From Corbicula japonica (taxonomy: Eukaryota > Mollusca > Bivalvia > Venerida > Cyrenidae): a stretch of DNA of 64,000 nt. The translations under genes were made by a program, and so were the position numbers. The notes under the pieces were generated by a model. The model did no database searches. It had not been told where the DNA came from and saw only the letters and a list, made by a program, of their open reading frames with translations. The number at the start of each line of letters is the position of its first letter. The first letter of the stretch is position 1. Location of the stretch: the NCBI GenBank assembly GCA_038501625.1, contig JAZAYU010000197.1:186001-250000 (forward strand). The letters are read 5' to 3'. Positions 1 through 11,950 of this stretch are shown here, one piece after another.

Positions 1-784
1 GATTCCCCAAAGGAGTCATATTTTGGCGTCATATTATACCATGTTTCTGTCAAAATAACTTTGCATTAAATAAATTATAAGAAAATTTGTTCAGACAACT
101 GAAAAATATCAATGTACCCACTCAATCTCCTTCGCAGAGTTGTCGTTCCTTACACTCACTTTACATCTCTGCAAAAGGCTCAATGTCAAGATTTTTTACC
201 AAACTCGACAGCTCAATTTTATACAGTCATAATTACGAATTTGAAAGCTTGAGGTAAAACAAATTACAGAAATCCTTACTATCTTTCATTAAAACCGATG
301 AAACCCAATCTATTGTAAATGTAATTGGTGAACTATTTCTTTGAGTTAAAGTAAAAGTAGTTGAAAGTAGTCCCAGCCTATAACAGGGGTGAATGTAATG
401 AGCCGATAGTGTAAGAGAGTGATACCCACTTTGATCTCTGAAAAAGAAGTATTTTTTCTGGTGCTCACTTAGTGATTTATTTCTAACTAATATTGTTTAA
501 AAACAAATGTCTTCTTTGTACAGAAAATGTTAGTGTTTGATTTCCCTCATTATTTAATTTGTATTCTCGCTTCTGTCATTGATCGATATTTTAGTCACAC
601 GATGCAAGCAAAAGCTACAACGAAAAAACAACAAACACGGCAGCAGCAACAACAACAAATACTAAGCAAAGCAAAATGAAAGATAGTGAAGATTAACAAT
701 TTATTTAAACTTAAAAGATTAATAGTGATAAAATAATAAAAAAAAGTAACATTAGTAACAAGGATTATGATGAATGAATGATTA

Positions 785-842
<58 letters not shown>

Positions 843-964
843 GCAGTGACTAAGGACCGTATGGTTTCACGCGTCGCCAATTTTAGTGTGTGGTTACGTT
901 GTTGTGGGATATGTAAACAAACCCATTTTCGCTTTAAATGTTATAGTTTAAACGACAATATAAG
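1..964. other. 5' flank of the Cys-rich receptor gene, no exon seen
   Basis: AT-rich DNA with no supported coding exon. It holds a CAG/CAA-rich patch near 640-660 and an ATT microsatellite at 787-840. The promoter and 5' UTR of the gene starting at 965 should lie here, but I see no clear TATA box. Confidence 0.5.
787..840. repeat. (ATT)n microsatellite
   Basis: About 18 uninterrupted ATT triplets. The Tyr-rich reading frame across it is an artefact of the repeat. Confidence 0.95.
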
Positions 965-3900
965 ATGACACATTTTACAGGTTTGGCGATTTTTATTGTA
1001 AATGTAAGTACTTTTTCCGATTTTTCCGAATGTTTGATTTTGAAACTCACGTTATTACCATTCCAAATTTTAGTACATTCCAAATGCTAGAAATTATATG
1101 CAAATGTTATTGAGTGCCTTTTTAAGTTAAAGTAGGTCATAATTATATTAAATTAATGTTATATGTGAAATTCGTCAATTTTATAAAATATTTTTTCATG
1201 ATTTCCCCTCAGTATTTTTCTGGTGTTTTTGACCTATTTTAAATAGGTGATTAAGCTGTAAAAGTTTTGTCATAAACATAGACCGTTTCAATTGCCTATC
1301 CCGAGGGTGCACTCTAGATTGTGAATATTTTTTGATAAATCTATCTTCTAATCTAACAAATAATATTAACTTTGAACATATTTTTGCAGGTCGTGATGAT
1401 GCATGCCTGCAATGTCTCCTGCCCAAAGAACAAACCATACTGCAGTGATGTTGGGTGTGTTTTCGAATGTTTGGACCCTTTCTTTATCAAAGGTACTGAC
1501 TGTGTCATTGACTGTGGATATCTCTTTGTAGACCAAAACAGACATTGCATTGAGACCTGCCCAGCTGGAACTTTTTTTATGGAGACACTGAAACTGATCA
1601 ATGCAAAACAACACTTAGAAAAGAAGTGTTTAACATGTGATGTGACTGAAGGATTTATCCAAGACAACGAATGCGTAAAAAGTTGCCCAGACAATTGGAA
1701 ATTTATAGAAGATAAAAATCACGCTGAATGTTTGCAAGAGTGCCCCGATAATAGCTCTTTTATAACAATTATTCCAAGGTTTGGTGTGTTACATAGCCAG
1801 TGCGTATCAGAATGTTTAGATCCTCTATATACTAACGATACGTACTGTGTAACCAACTGTGGTCAGTTCTTTATAGACCAAAACCGGAATTGCATTGACA
1901 ATTGCCCATCTGGTACATTCACTAAGGGTAAAAATTGTGTGCCTTGCGATGGATGTGATGATTTTTTGTTAAACAATACATGTATTACATTTTGCCCTGA
2001 AAACTGGATGTATACACAGGAAGGAAATCATAAAAAGTGTGTACAGCAGTGTCCCTCGCAGAGTCCATTCGCATTGGTCCATGTCGGATACGTACCGATG
2101 TGCGTGGCAAACTGCGACGAAATGTGCGTAAGTCATTGTTCAAATAAAAAGGTGCGGTCTGGATGGTTCTGTGTTGACTATTGTCCGGTGTCTGCTCCCT
2201 ACAAATATAACGGTAACTGTAATTCCGAATGTACGATTTTGTCGGCAATGAAATTAATAATTGATAACTTTACATGTGTTGAAATATGTCCAGTTGCTAG
2301 GCCATATATACTTAATAATCATTGCGTCGAAAATTGCCCAGCGCTTATTAGCATTAACAAAGATTGTGTTGAAAAATGTCATGACAATGAAGTGTCATTA
2401 AACAATTCATGTTTAGAAGTCTGTCCACCTCCGACAGTGACGTTCAATAATATATGTATGGAAAAATGTCCTGACGAGAGTAACTTATCTTGCAGAACAA
2501 AAAGGGGCACACAGTGTGGCAGTTATCCAGGTGTCGACGAGGGTCATACTGTCTGTGTTTCTCATTGCCCAAGTAAAATGTTTGTTTGGAATAATACATG
2601 TGTACATCAGTTTTCGAACGGTTTTCCCAGTTTCGAACAAAAGTGCACAGAAAAATGTCCTGCTCATAGACCATACCTGCAAACTTATTTTAAGAAAGAT
2701 ACTGAGTGTTTCTTGTCGTTGTGGGTTGCATTTGAGATTTGTAAATGTACTGATGTGTGTATGGGTGATACATACATGTACAACGACACATGCTCTCTAT
2801 CCTGTCCGCCTCCACTTGTTCAGTTTGAGAAGATATGCCTGACTGAATGTCCTGGTAATGCGCCATTGCAAATTAATAAAAGTATAGATCTAATGATCGA
2901 GGATAATACTTTTTTTGGAATAATACGTGTTAATTTTAGTGATTGTGTTTCTTCGTGCGGTAATTCATATCTACAGTTAGGCCTAACGTGCGTAGAGAAA
3001 TGTCCAGAAACTTCACCATATGTTCACAACCGGATATGTAAAAACGTTAATTGTACGACAAAGTATGTTGAATTTTCTAATTATGGCATCATTTGCAAAG
3101 ATGATTGTGACGGTTACATCTTCGAGTACAACAACACTTGTTACAAAAGATGTCCCCTCCAGTTAATGGTTTACAACCAGAAGTGTGTGACCAAATGTCC
3201 AGATAGTCACAGATACATCTTACTATCAACATATTGTAACGATTGCATCTCTGAAGATCTAGAGGTACCAACATATACCAATTGTAACGTTTGCTTCCCT
3301 AAAGATCTAGAGGTACAAAACGAATGTTTAGAAAGATGTCCGAAAGGATATTTCACCAAGGACAACGTCTGTGTAAAGGTTTGCGAGCCACCACTGTTTA
3401 CATTTCAAACTAAGTGTTTAATAACGTGTCCAATATCGTCTCCTTATATTAATGCTTCAACCGTTGAAGTATACGTTTGGAAAAATAATAGCACATATTT
3501 ACCTATAGAGCTCACTTTGATCAAACAGGAGATACAATCTTGCGTCAGTTTTTGTCCGAGTAACAAAGCTTTAAACGATGGAATTTGCACCGCGTCATGT
3601 CCAGCACACGCAAAATTTATTAAGAATCAAACATGCTCGAACGAAGCCTGTGATAACAAGTATCAACTGCTACCGCTAGGTACAATTTGTGTTGAAGAAT
3701 GCCCTAAAAATACTTTTCAATATGATAAAGAATGCACCAAACAGTGCCCAGGTTATCACAAGGTGTATGATTCCGCCTGCGTCCCTAATTGTCCGCATGA
3801 GGCTCAGTTTACAAATGACGAGCCGCTGGACACCGATGTATGCAAAGTTAATAATTATTGGTATTATTTTAGTCCAACGTTTACAAAATTTTTAAACCAT

Positions 3901-6900
3901 AATTACATAGAGACAAAATGTACAAAAGTTTTAAACCATATGTGCATAAAGGAATGTCCAGCTGAAAAATTTATTTATGGAAACAAATGTGTATCGAGGT
4001 GTTTACATAACCATTTTATTTTGGGAAACACTTGTGTTGAAACTTGTCCCGATTCAGATAAGTTTATAGAGCCAAAAATAGTTCAAGTCTTTGAATGGGT
4101 TGAGGAAACAGAACGAGTTAGAAACGGCGAATTAGTTTGGTTTTACAAATTAACTTATGATTATCAACAAAAATGTGTGAACAGTTGCAATAAAGGGTAT
4201 TACCATTTTGGAAACTCGACGACCTGTGTGGACAAATGTAAGGAGCCATTACCATTGTCATTGAATGGTGTGTGTGTCGGTTTGTGCCCTGCTGGAACAC
4301 TTCTGGATCGTTCGCGAAAAATGTGTGTTGACAGGTGCTTTAATGATACTGCATTATATAATGATTCATGTTACAGCAGCTGTCCGGAACATGTTAGATT
4401 TATATATAATTTCAAGTGCACATCGAAATGTCCAGATAATGCACCTTATGCATTGAAAAACGATCGAAACACTTGTCGAAACTCGTGTGAAGATGGCAAA
4501 TTATTCAAGGGTGGAGACTGTATCAGCAACTATTTGTGTGACGATCCATTTTTCGAATTTGCTGGTGCTTGCATTGACAGATGTCCGACAGGTTTCGTCT
4601 GGTTCGTGTCATGTAATAGCTTACTAACAGTGTACGTGTCCTTGGGGTGTCTTGCTCTTTTACTGATATCAGTGTTGATTTGCTGCGGACAGTTCTTGTG
4701 GTATTTCTTTCAAGTAGCTGCATACAAACGTTATTTAAAGGTAAGCAAATAAGTAAATGATAGTGTCTCTAGCTGGGAGCGAACCCGCACCGTCACGGCG
4801 ACAGCGCCTAGCCATGCAAGTCCTGCGACGTAACCAACTGAGCTAACCAGGACAACGCCAAAAAACGTTGATCGGATAGCCCTGATATACGTAACAATCA
4901 CTGCATGACATCGGTAACGGGTTAATTTACTGATAACAGTACTGACTAAATGTACGGGGAGACTTTTTACGGCCGCCACACTGCACAAATAGCGCTACTG
5001 TGAATTTCAAATGATAGTGTCTCTAGCTGGGAGCGAACCCGCACCGTCACGGCGACAGCGCCTAGCCATGCAAGTCCTGCGACGTAACCAACTGAGCTAA
5101 CCGGGACAACGCCAAAAACGTTGATCGGATAGCCCTGATATACGTAACAATCACTGCATGACATCGGTAACGGGTTAATTTACTGATAACAGTACTGACT
5201 AAATGTACGGGGAGACTTTTTACGGCCGCCACACTGCACAAATAGCGCTACTGTGAATTTCAAATGATAGTGTCTCTAGCTGGGAGCGAACCCGCACCGT
5301 CACGGCGACAGCGCCTAGCCATGCAAGTCCTGCGACGTAACCAACTGAGCTAACCGGGACAACGCCAAAAAACGTTGATCGGATAGCCCTGATATACGTA
5401 ACAATCACTGCATGACATCGGTAACGGGTTAATTTACTGATAACAGTACTGACTAAATGTACGGGGAGACTTTTTACGGCCGCCACACTGCACAAATAGC
5501 GCTACTGTGAATTTCAAATGATAGTGTCTCTAGCTGGGAGCGAACCCGCACCGTCACGGCGACAGCGCCTAGCCATGCAAGTCCTGCGACGTAACCAACT
5601 GAGCTAACCGGGACAACGCCAAAAAACGTTGATCGGATAGCCCTGATATACGTAACAATCACTGCATGACATCGGTAACGGGTTAATTTACTGATAACAG
5701 TACTGACTAAATGTACGGGGAGACTTTTTACGGCCGCCACACTGCACAAATAGCGCTACTGTGAATTTCAAATGATAGTGTCTCTAGCTGGGAGCGAACC
5801 CGCACCGTCACGGCGACAGCGCCTAGCCATGCAAGTCCTGCGACGTAACCAACTGAGCTAACCGGGACAACGCCAACCAAAAAAACGTTGATCGGATAGC
5901 CCTGAAACAAGAAAACAATATCTTAAATCGATCACTAAACATAGACCGAACGTTAGCAGTACAACAATAGCAGTAGTAAAAGTAAAAAAATATTCCTTGC
6001 TATAACTGCAGTAATACTGCTATCAGTAGGGTTGAGCGCTACTAAATATTTACACAATTATTATAATGTACCCTGCTTAACGTATTTCAAAGATTGTAAT
6101 TGATAACAATACTGACTGAATGTACGGGGAGACTTTCAATTTCTTGGTGATATTTCCGGTTTCAAAAAGAAAACATAGCTGCTCAAGAAAGAAAATAGGT
6201 TGCGGACTTGGAAAGCTTTACAGCACAAGTCCGCAGTATTCTCAGTTTTTGTCTGATTAAAGAACTTTCACATTTGAAAAAAAAGTTTTACATAAGAACA
6301 TAGTTTTTCTGAATGCCATACATGATACATAAAATGTGTATGATGCTAATGATAAAAAAGCAACATATGCATATCAGGAATCGCCACACTCAAAAAACAC
6401 AGCCTCCCCACGCAGCGAAAAAGAAGTCTTGCTGATTTTACTCCAGGTGCTCTGGTCTCGGAAAGATCATTGAGTACCCGCCCTTCGGCTTTGCAATGCT
6501 ATTAAATTCTTATGTTTATATGTTTGTATGCTTTTGCATGCAACATTGTTGAGCTGATGGGTGGGTTGGAGTTATTTCACCAAGACTATTTGTACTTGTT
6601 TTGTGATACGAGAACCTGTTGGGGCAAGTGTGAGGTTGGTGCACCCTAGAACCTGGTTTAAACCCCCAGTGGCAATTTGTTTTGCCACTGACCGTTCCAA
6701 GGCGGTATCCCCAAGGGTTCTCTTGTTTATTAATTGTTTGTGGCGTCCTATTTGAATTGACATACATAAATAAAACATGCGCTCTCTCTCTCTCTTCCTC
6801 TCTTCTTTTTCGCTGCGTGGGGAGGCTGTGTTTTTTGAGTGTTATAAATACATTTACTATGTTCATGCAAGTATGTACACACATATTACATTCTCTTGTA

Positions 6901-9363
6901 ATATCGATTTTAGTTGGTATTTTTACCTCTTAAGTTTTTATTTTTATCATTTGTTAAAGAATAAAATATGTATATCTAAAAGATTCAACGGAACAAAGGA
7001 CTCGGTCATTTGTTTAGACTAACGATAAGGATCGTTTTTTTTTAAATAATCGCGCTTTGTCACCCACCTGATTGCATTAAAAAACAACTGTTTCAGTTAA
7101 TTTATGTTACTGTTACTTAACAAATAAAAATAATGGTCAAGCTCAAACCTAAAAGCCTTTTTGTTTCTTAATGATACGAGTACAAGTACTCTAAATACTC
7201 AACAGTTATTAAGATATAGGTTATAATTAGTCCATGTTTAAAGCCTCAAATCGATGTATCAAGATGTGAATTTCACTGCCATAAATTTACAGAATGGTTC
7301 TTCTTAGAATGAAAGTAATATATTTCATTGAATTTCAGATAAAATGACATTTTCACTTTTTTCATGTCGCAGTCATTTCTCTGAGTGATATTGGCAAGAA
7401 GTGTTGGTTCAACTCGTATTTCGATATGGTTAATATATAGCAAACATCATACGAACAACAGAATTGAATTATAATTATTCATATCGTCATACATGACATC
7501 AGAATAGCAGAAAATTCCTAGAAATCGTCTGTCGCAAAAGGGTTTATATTAATATTAACGTAAACCTTAAGCTTAATAGGAAACAAAACACCGATGTTAG
7601 GCCATGTTTTAACGGGTATTATTTAGTTTATTCGAAGTAACTTAAAATTATACAATTCTCTGATAAAATGTCTAACCGAGATTTATGAAATGATTGTCGC
7701 AAATATACTGGTCAGGAACGTTAAATGCTTTTAACCTAACTTTAACAAACGTAGACGTCATCAATAAACAGTAAACTTTGGCTTACTAAGTCTTAATATA
7801 TATTTATGTGAAATGAAACAAACTAAAATGCAATCGTCTAAACATCAAATCTAAGATTAATTGAGAGAAAATAAAATTACAGGTGGGACGTTAGAATTTG
7901 TCAGGTACGTTAAATAGTATACTGACTTGCTAGTCCGTAGTTTTGTAATTATGTTTCCGAATCATTGTTCTTCGTTTTTCATGCAGTCTTATTTTTTTTA
8001 TTGAAGTAAAACATGCCTTTGTGGCAGTTTATATATTGATTGCATAACAGAAAATTGAAAATTGACTGTCAAGTACGTTAATGTCAGGTACGTGTACATG
8101 CAACACGATTCTTTGAATAATACAGTAATTTCCCCTACTTTTTCATTTTCTTGACACTATGTAACGTATGCACACATATTTTACCCTTATACATCTGTTA
8201 CAACAGAAATATTTGAGCACAAACACAACAGATTATTATCATGTCAGGTACGTTAACTGTTTTACAAATCGAGGATAGATTCATTACTTTCAACAATATA
8301 ACTAGAAATATATTATGTTTATTACAATTACAGCAAACCAATTGTATATACGACTATATTACTTTTCAATTGTTTTTTGAAACAGTTCAAGTTTTGAATA
8401 ATTGTAATTGTTTGTCAAGTACGTTAAAAATATGCACATTTTTAAGGTACATTTTAAAACTAAAATAATGCAGTGTGGTTGCAAAAACTATTTCCTTTCC
8501 TATGAATAAGGACTGAAGTGTATAATTTCCAAGAAAATGTCATCTAAAATTGGCTTTGCTTTTTATTTCGACTGATTTTGCAAAGTTCGGGTATTTATTT
8601 TTTGTTTTGATTACGTAGGGGTTTTGTTTTACATGTATACCTTAAAATATTTTATTAAAGACTTCCCAATAGAAAGATACTATCCACGGTATCTTGGTCA
8701 TACAGTGGTACATTTAAAAACGTATTAATTGTTCGATTCAAATGAATATTATTGAAATTAAGGTGATGTTTAAAAAATATAACGTACCTGACTTTTGAAA
8801 ATGGGTGAGTCATTAATAAGCTAATATTCATGGACTAAGTATATCAAAAATGACCCCATTGTAATTTTACGTAAGGTGGAATGTTTATGTTTGGTTTTAT
8901 AAAATTATTAATGTAAAATTGTAATGTTTATTTTTTCACAACTTACAATGTGCGAATGCTGCGTTAATTGACATTCAGTGATTTATATTATTATAGTTTA
9001 TTGATATTCTTGGACATCTTATGTAATTACTTTACCTTACAATTCTTGAACATTATCGACACGTAGTCTTGTTTGGATTTTTATATTTCACTGAAGTGTT
9101 TTGTTCATATCTTGCCTCTCAAATTTTGCTGTCGTCCAACATTTTGTTTTGTTTATCTGATAACATAAATTTTGACATACTTATAAGCGTTAGCGCTCAT
9201 TTGTTTTATGTTTTTTAAGTTTTTCGAGTTTATCTTGCAGGGAAGGTTAGAAGATATGCAACACCAAATGTGGTGCAAGGAGCTATCTGGATCAGATGAT
9301 GTTGATACATTCAGTGGTATTGTTTTTAAAGAACAAAGCACGATAAAGCCAAAGATGATATAA
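965..9363 (+). CDS. Large cysteine-rich single-pass membrane protein (three exons)
   Basis: Exons 965-1003, 1390-4740 and 9241-9363, all joined in phase 0, give 1,170 aa. Donors are GTAAGTA (1004) and GTAAGC (4741); acceptors are TTTTTGCAG (1389) and TATCTTGCAG (9240). The signal peptide MTHFTGLAIFIVNVVMMHA is split across exons 1 and 2 and the mature chain starts at a Cys, which supports the tiny first exon. One 3.35-kb exon encodes about 1,070 extracellular residues of degenerate repeats of the type C-x2-x-CP-x(7-15)-NNTC-V-x2-CP, many with N-glycosylation sequons just before a Cys. One membrane helix (about residues 1091-1120) is followed by a roughly 50-residue cytoplasmic tail, mostly from exon 3. 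The spacing recalls furin-like or growth-factor-receptor Cys-rich repeats, but I recognise no named orthologue. No kinase or other enzyme domain is present. A receptor or adhesion role is inference. Confidence 0.85.
4758..5904 (-). repeat. Tandem array of a tRNA-derived SINE, 4.5 copies
   Basis: Units start at 4758, 5012, 5265, 5519 and 5773 (254, 253, 254 and 254 bp, then a 132-bp partial). Copies are nearly identical, differing by a poly-A indel and a few substitutions. On the minus strand each unit ends in a tRNA-like block with an A-box-like TAGCTCAGTTGG and a B-box-like GGTTCGCTCCC. A solitary plus-strand relative lies at 63369-63623. A body fragment (ACTGAATGTACGGGGAGACT, near 6110-6135) follows after about 190 bp of unrelated DNA. 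The array starts 17 nt inside intron 2 of the Cys-rich gene. The roughly 90-aa minus-strand frames in it are repeat artefacts. Confidence 0.85.
6387..6841. mobile_element. Element with 39-bp inverted arms
   Basis: The arm at 6387-6425 is repeated in reverse complement at 6803-6841 (both contain the CTCCCCACGCAGCGAAAAAG motif). A related fragment is at 17409-17565. The interior has a short CT microsatellite near 6780. No transposase is visible; it is probably a non-autonomous element in intron 2 of the Cys-rich gene. Confidence 0.55.
6424..6532 (+). repeat. Dispersed repeat, second copy at 9599-9698
   Basis: About 100 bp resembling 9599-9698 in the same orientation. Both contain CTCGGAAAGATCATT followed by AGTACC, then a segment ending in TCTTATGTTT(A)TATGTTTGTA. 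The second copy abuts the LTR boundary at 9701. Confidence 0.5.
7711..8792. repeat. Regularly spaced GTC(A)AGGTACGTTAA motif
   Basis: A roughly 14-nt motif recurs at 7711, 7900, 8068 (plus a second half at 8083), 8243 and 8414, with spacings of 189, 168, 175 and 171 bp. One inverted copy is at 8781. The sequence between copies is diverged AT-rich DNA. It may be a decayed tandem repeat of about 175 bp or a set of protein-binding sites. Confidence 0.5.
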
Positions 9364-9700
9364 CACTTTACTGCGAAATACTCGTCAAGATACATTGATA
9401 GATATGGAAGAGGAAAAATTATTCTGATATGAGAAGAACAAAAAATTGTTTACAAAATTAACGTTTTAGGTATCTCCAACAATTAAAGAGTAGATGTTGT
9501 AAACTTGTGTTTCTATTTTTAGAACGTTTGCTATTAAACTAATATCAACGTTCGCTTTGTTCGCCTCGCTCGATTTGTTTCTTTTTTCCCTGTCATCGTG
9601 TTGATGATTTGACTCCAGTTGCTCTGGGCTCGGAAAGATCATTAAGTACCTCCCCTTTAGCTTTTCAGTGCTATTTATAGCCTCTTATGTTTTATATGTT

Positions 9701-10786
9701 TGTAACAGGGGTTCTGCTATTTAACAACTCTCAATTGCAGTTCTGTATTTATTATCTGTATTATGAAGTCTGAAACAAAAGTTACATTATCAAAATTACA
9801 ATATTCATAACAAATATAATTGAAATTCAAATGCATTTCATTGTAAATACAAATATAATTTCAAATACAATTACAAATTACAAATATTAAAAGTAAAATT
9901 AAATAAACTTACCAGAACTGCTGAACACAAAAAAATGAATGCTAATAATCTCTTTGAAGAGTAATTGCTAGAGTTTTAAGATTGGTTTTTCAACCTGTCT
10001 CAACAGAGACAAATGAGTGACTGCCTAAGGAATTAAATTAAAAAAGCAAGAAAACTAAAAAAGCGAGAAATGTCATGTGACCACCCATTCACTCATGCAT
10101 ACATCACACTCAAACTAGTTTTACAAGTCATATGACATAATTAAGATATATTTAACACACAATTGACAGGACAATAACAAGGACAAGACAGGACAGTATC
10201 TAGGACATGACTTAGTACAACTATTTGTACGCGACAAAGGCTTTTCTATATATGCGATATTTGCCTTTCGCATACAACCCAGTTAGCATTCAAATCAATG
10301 CGGAAAATTTTCCTTCTATTTCTATATGCCGCCGATAGGAATTTGATCGCAACGTTGGCGGCTCCATAAAGCATCTTAAACCATATGTACCTTTAAAAAA
10401 TTTACATACCTGAAAAGCCACATTCAAGTAGAATCAATATATGTAATCCTTTATAAATAACGGTTTCGTTTTTTATGCAAAACTCTTTTAAACCTCCACC
10501 CATGTCAACAAATTTCGATTTCCGCGCTTCAATTTACCTGACTCACGACGTCACGTTTATCGATAAATTACAGAATTTAAATCGGGTCGATTTCCACCAC
10601 AGTTTTGATCGTAACTGCTTGAGACGTAAAGAACAGACATCTGTAAAAAGTCAGTATGATAATGGGTCTGTGCTTGCAGTCGAAATATTGAGACTAGGAC
10701 ATGACTGTAACTAGGACATGACAGTAAACAAATAATAACTGATGGAATGTGATGGAATGAATTGTTATAATAAGACACCGGTTACA
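9701..10786 (-). mobile_element. 3' LTR of a retrotransposon
   Basis: The 1,086-bp block begins TGTAACAGGG and ends CCGGTTACA, giving TG...CA ends inside a short inverted repeat TGTAAC/GTTACA. On the minus strand it is immediately preceded by a purine tract (10787-10800, CCGGAGGGGAAATA), the expected polypurine tract before a 3' LTR. The coding remnant at 10958-11450 lies upstream in that orientation. No second LTR is present, so this is a truncated insertion. Ty3/gypsy type is a guess from the overall look. Confidence 0.65.
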
Positions 10787-10957
10787 TATTTCCCCTCCGG
10801 GTTGAAATGTCTCCCGACATTTCCAATTACTAAATATCATGCGTTCAAATTTAGTAACAAAAATGCATTAAAACAGTTTCAAACTTATTTTAAAACAACA
10901 ACAACTTAAGCAATCAAATTGAGTGGTATCAAATTTATAAGATACACAGACACTGAA

Positions 10958-11450
10958 TTATGATTTAAACTGATTAGTGGCTATGTTTTGTGGGTTTCCC
11001 AAGAAATTCTCCACAGAATGAATTGCTTGAGGCACACTACTTGGGTATGTAGAGAACCCAGAAAAACTGGACATGGTAGAGGAATCACCAAAATTAAAAA
11101 TAGATGGAGTCTGAAATGAAGAAAGAGAGCTGCCTAAAGATTCATGGGACTTAAAACCTGAAACTTGTGATTTCTGATTTTCAAGTACACTGTGAGTTCT
11201 ATTTTGAAATGCAGGTGAAAAAGGGGAAAATGAGGAATTAACATTGATGGGAGCAGGATGTCGTTTCTGAGGTATGACATAAATTGCCGATTCATCCTGT
11301 GAATCTGAATTGGTGTCTGACTCTGTCTGGTTGTCTGGGTTCTGGGTTTGGCAATCCTGTTGCTGTTGTCTGGTTCTGATCTTGCGACTAGAACCAGCAA
11401 CAGGAGTTTGCTCCCAAGATGGAACTGAATGAAAGGGTAAAAGGGTAAGT
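10958..11450 (-). pseudogene. C-terminal remnant of a retrotransposon polyprotein
   Basis: An open minus-strand frame of about 155 residues runs to a stop at 10958-10960 with no proper start. It is rich in Ser, Gln, Asn and Pro, with a basic stretch (SSRKIRTRQQQQ) followed by an acidic one. That composition, and the position just upstream of the polypurine tract and LTR, suit the tail of a retroelement polyprotein. The rest of the element is missing. I cannot name the domain. Confidence 0.45.
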
Positions 11451-11820
11451 AAGTAATTTTAGTATATATCTGTAGCTAATTAAACGCGTTGTAAAATTAT
11501 TCTTCAGCGGATATTTCGATACAAATACGTTAATTTTGTGTAAAGTTTGTCAACCAGTTCCTGTTATGAACAAGTTAAGGTTAACTTTTCATTTCCTATC
11601 CCATGATAGAAATGTTTCATTAGAAGAGTGAAATGCTTATTAAGCCGCAATCAATGGCATTTAAACTATCGACAAAGACTATTGCAGGACCTGGCAACGC
11701 GTAGCAGTAAACCGTTACTTCCATTGCAAAAACTCAATTTAAGAGGCCCAAAACGGAAAATGGTTATATGCAATATTGTGTTTTATCATGGTGTTATAAT
11801 CGCAAGCAAAATCTGTGGAT

Positions 11821-11950
11821 TTTTTACGTTTCAACCAATTCCGGACCAGTAATTGTGATTGAGCCCTTAGTGTGGATTCTAGATCTTGAATTCTTTTCAA
11901 AGAAGGGCTCAATCACAATTACTGGTCCGGAATTGGTTGAAACGTAAAAA
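11821..11950. repeat. Perfect hairpin with arms of about 48 bp
   Basis: 11821-11868 is the reverse complement of 11903-11950, with a loop of about 34 nt. The arms contain CCAATTCCGGACCAGTAATT. Perfect arm identity suggests a recent origin or continuing arm-to-arm correction. No relation to the foldback family of the ZMYND15 gene. Confidence 0.85.

Noticed and set aside
4731..5910. Several nearly identical minus-strand frames of 60-91 residues
   Set aside because: They are the SINE array read in an open frame; each repeats with the 254-bp unit and ends in the tRNA-like block.
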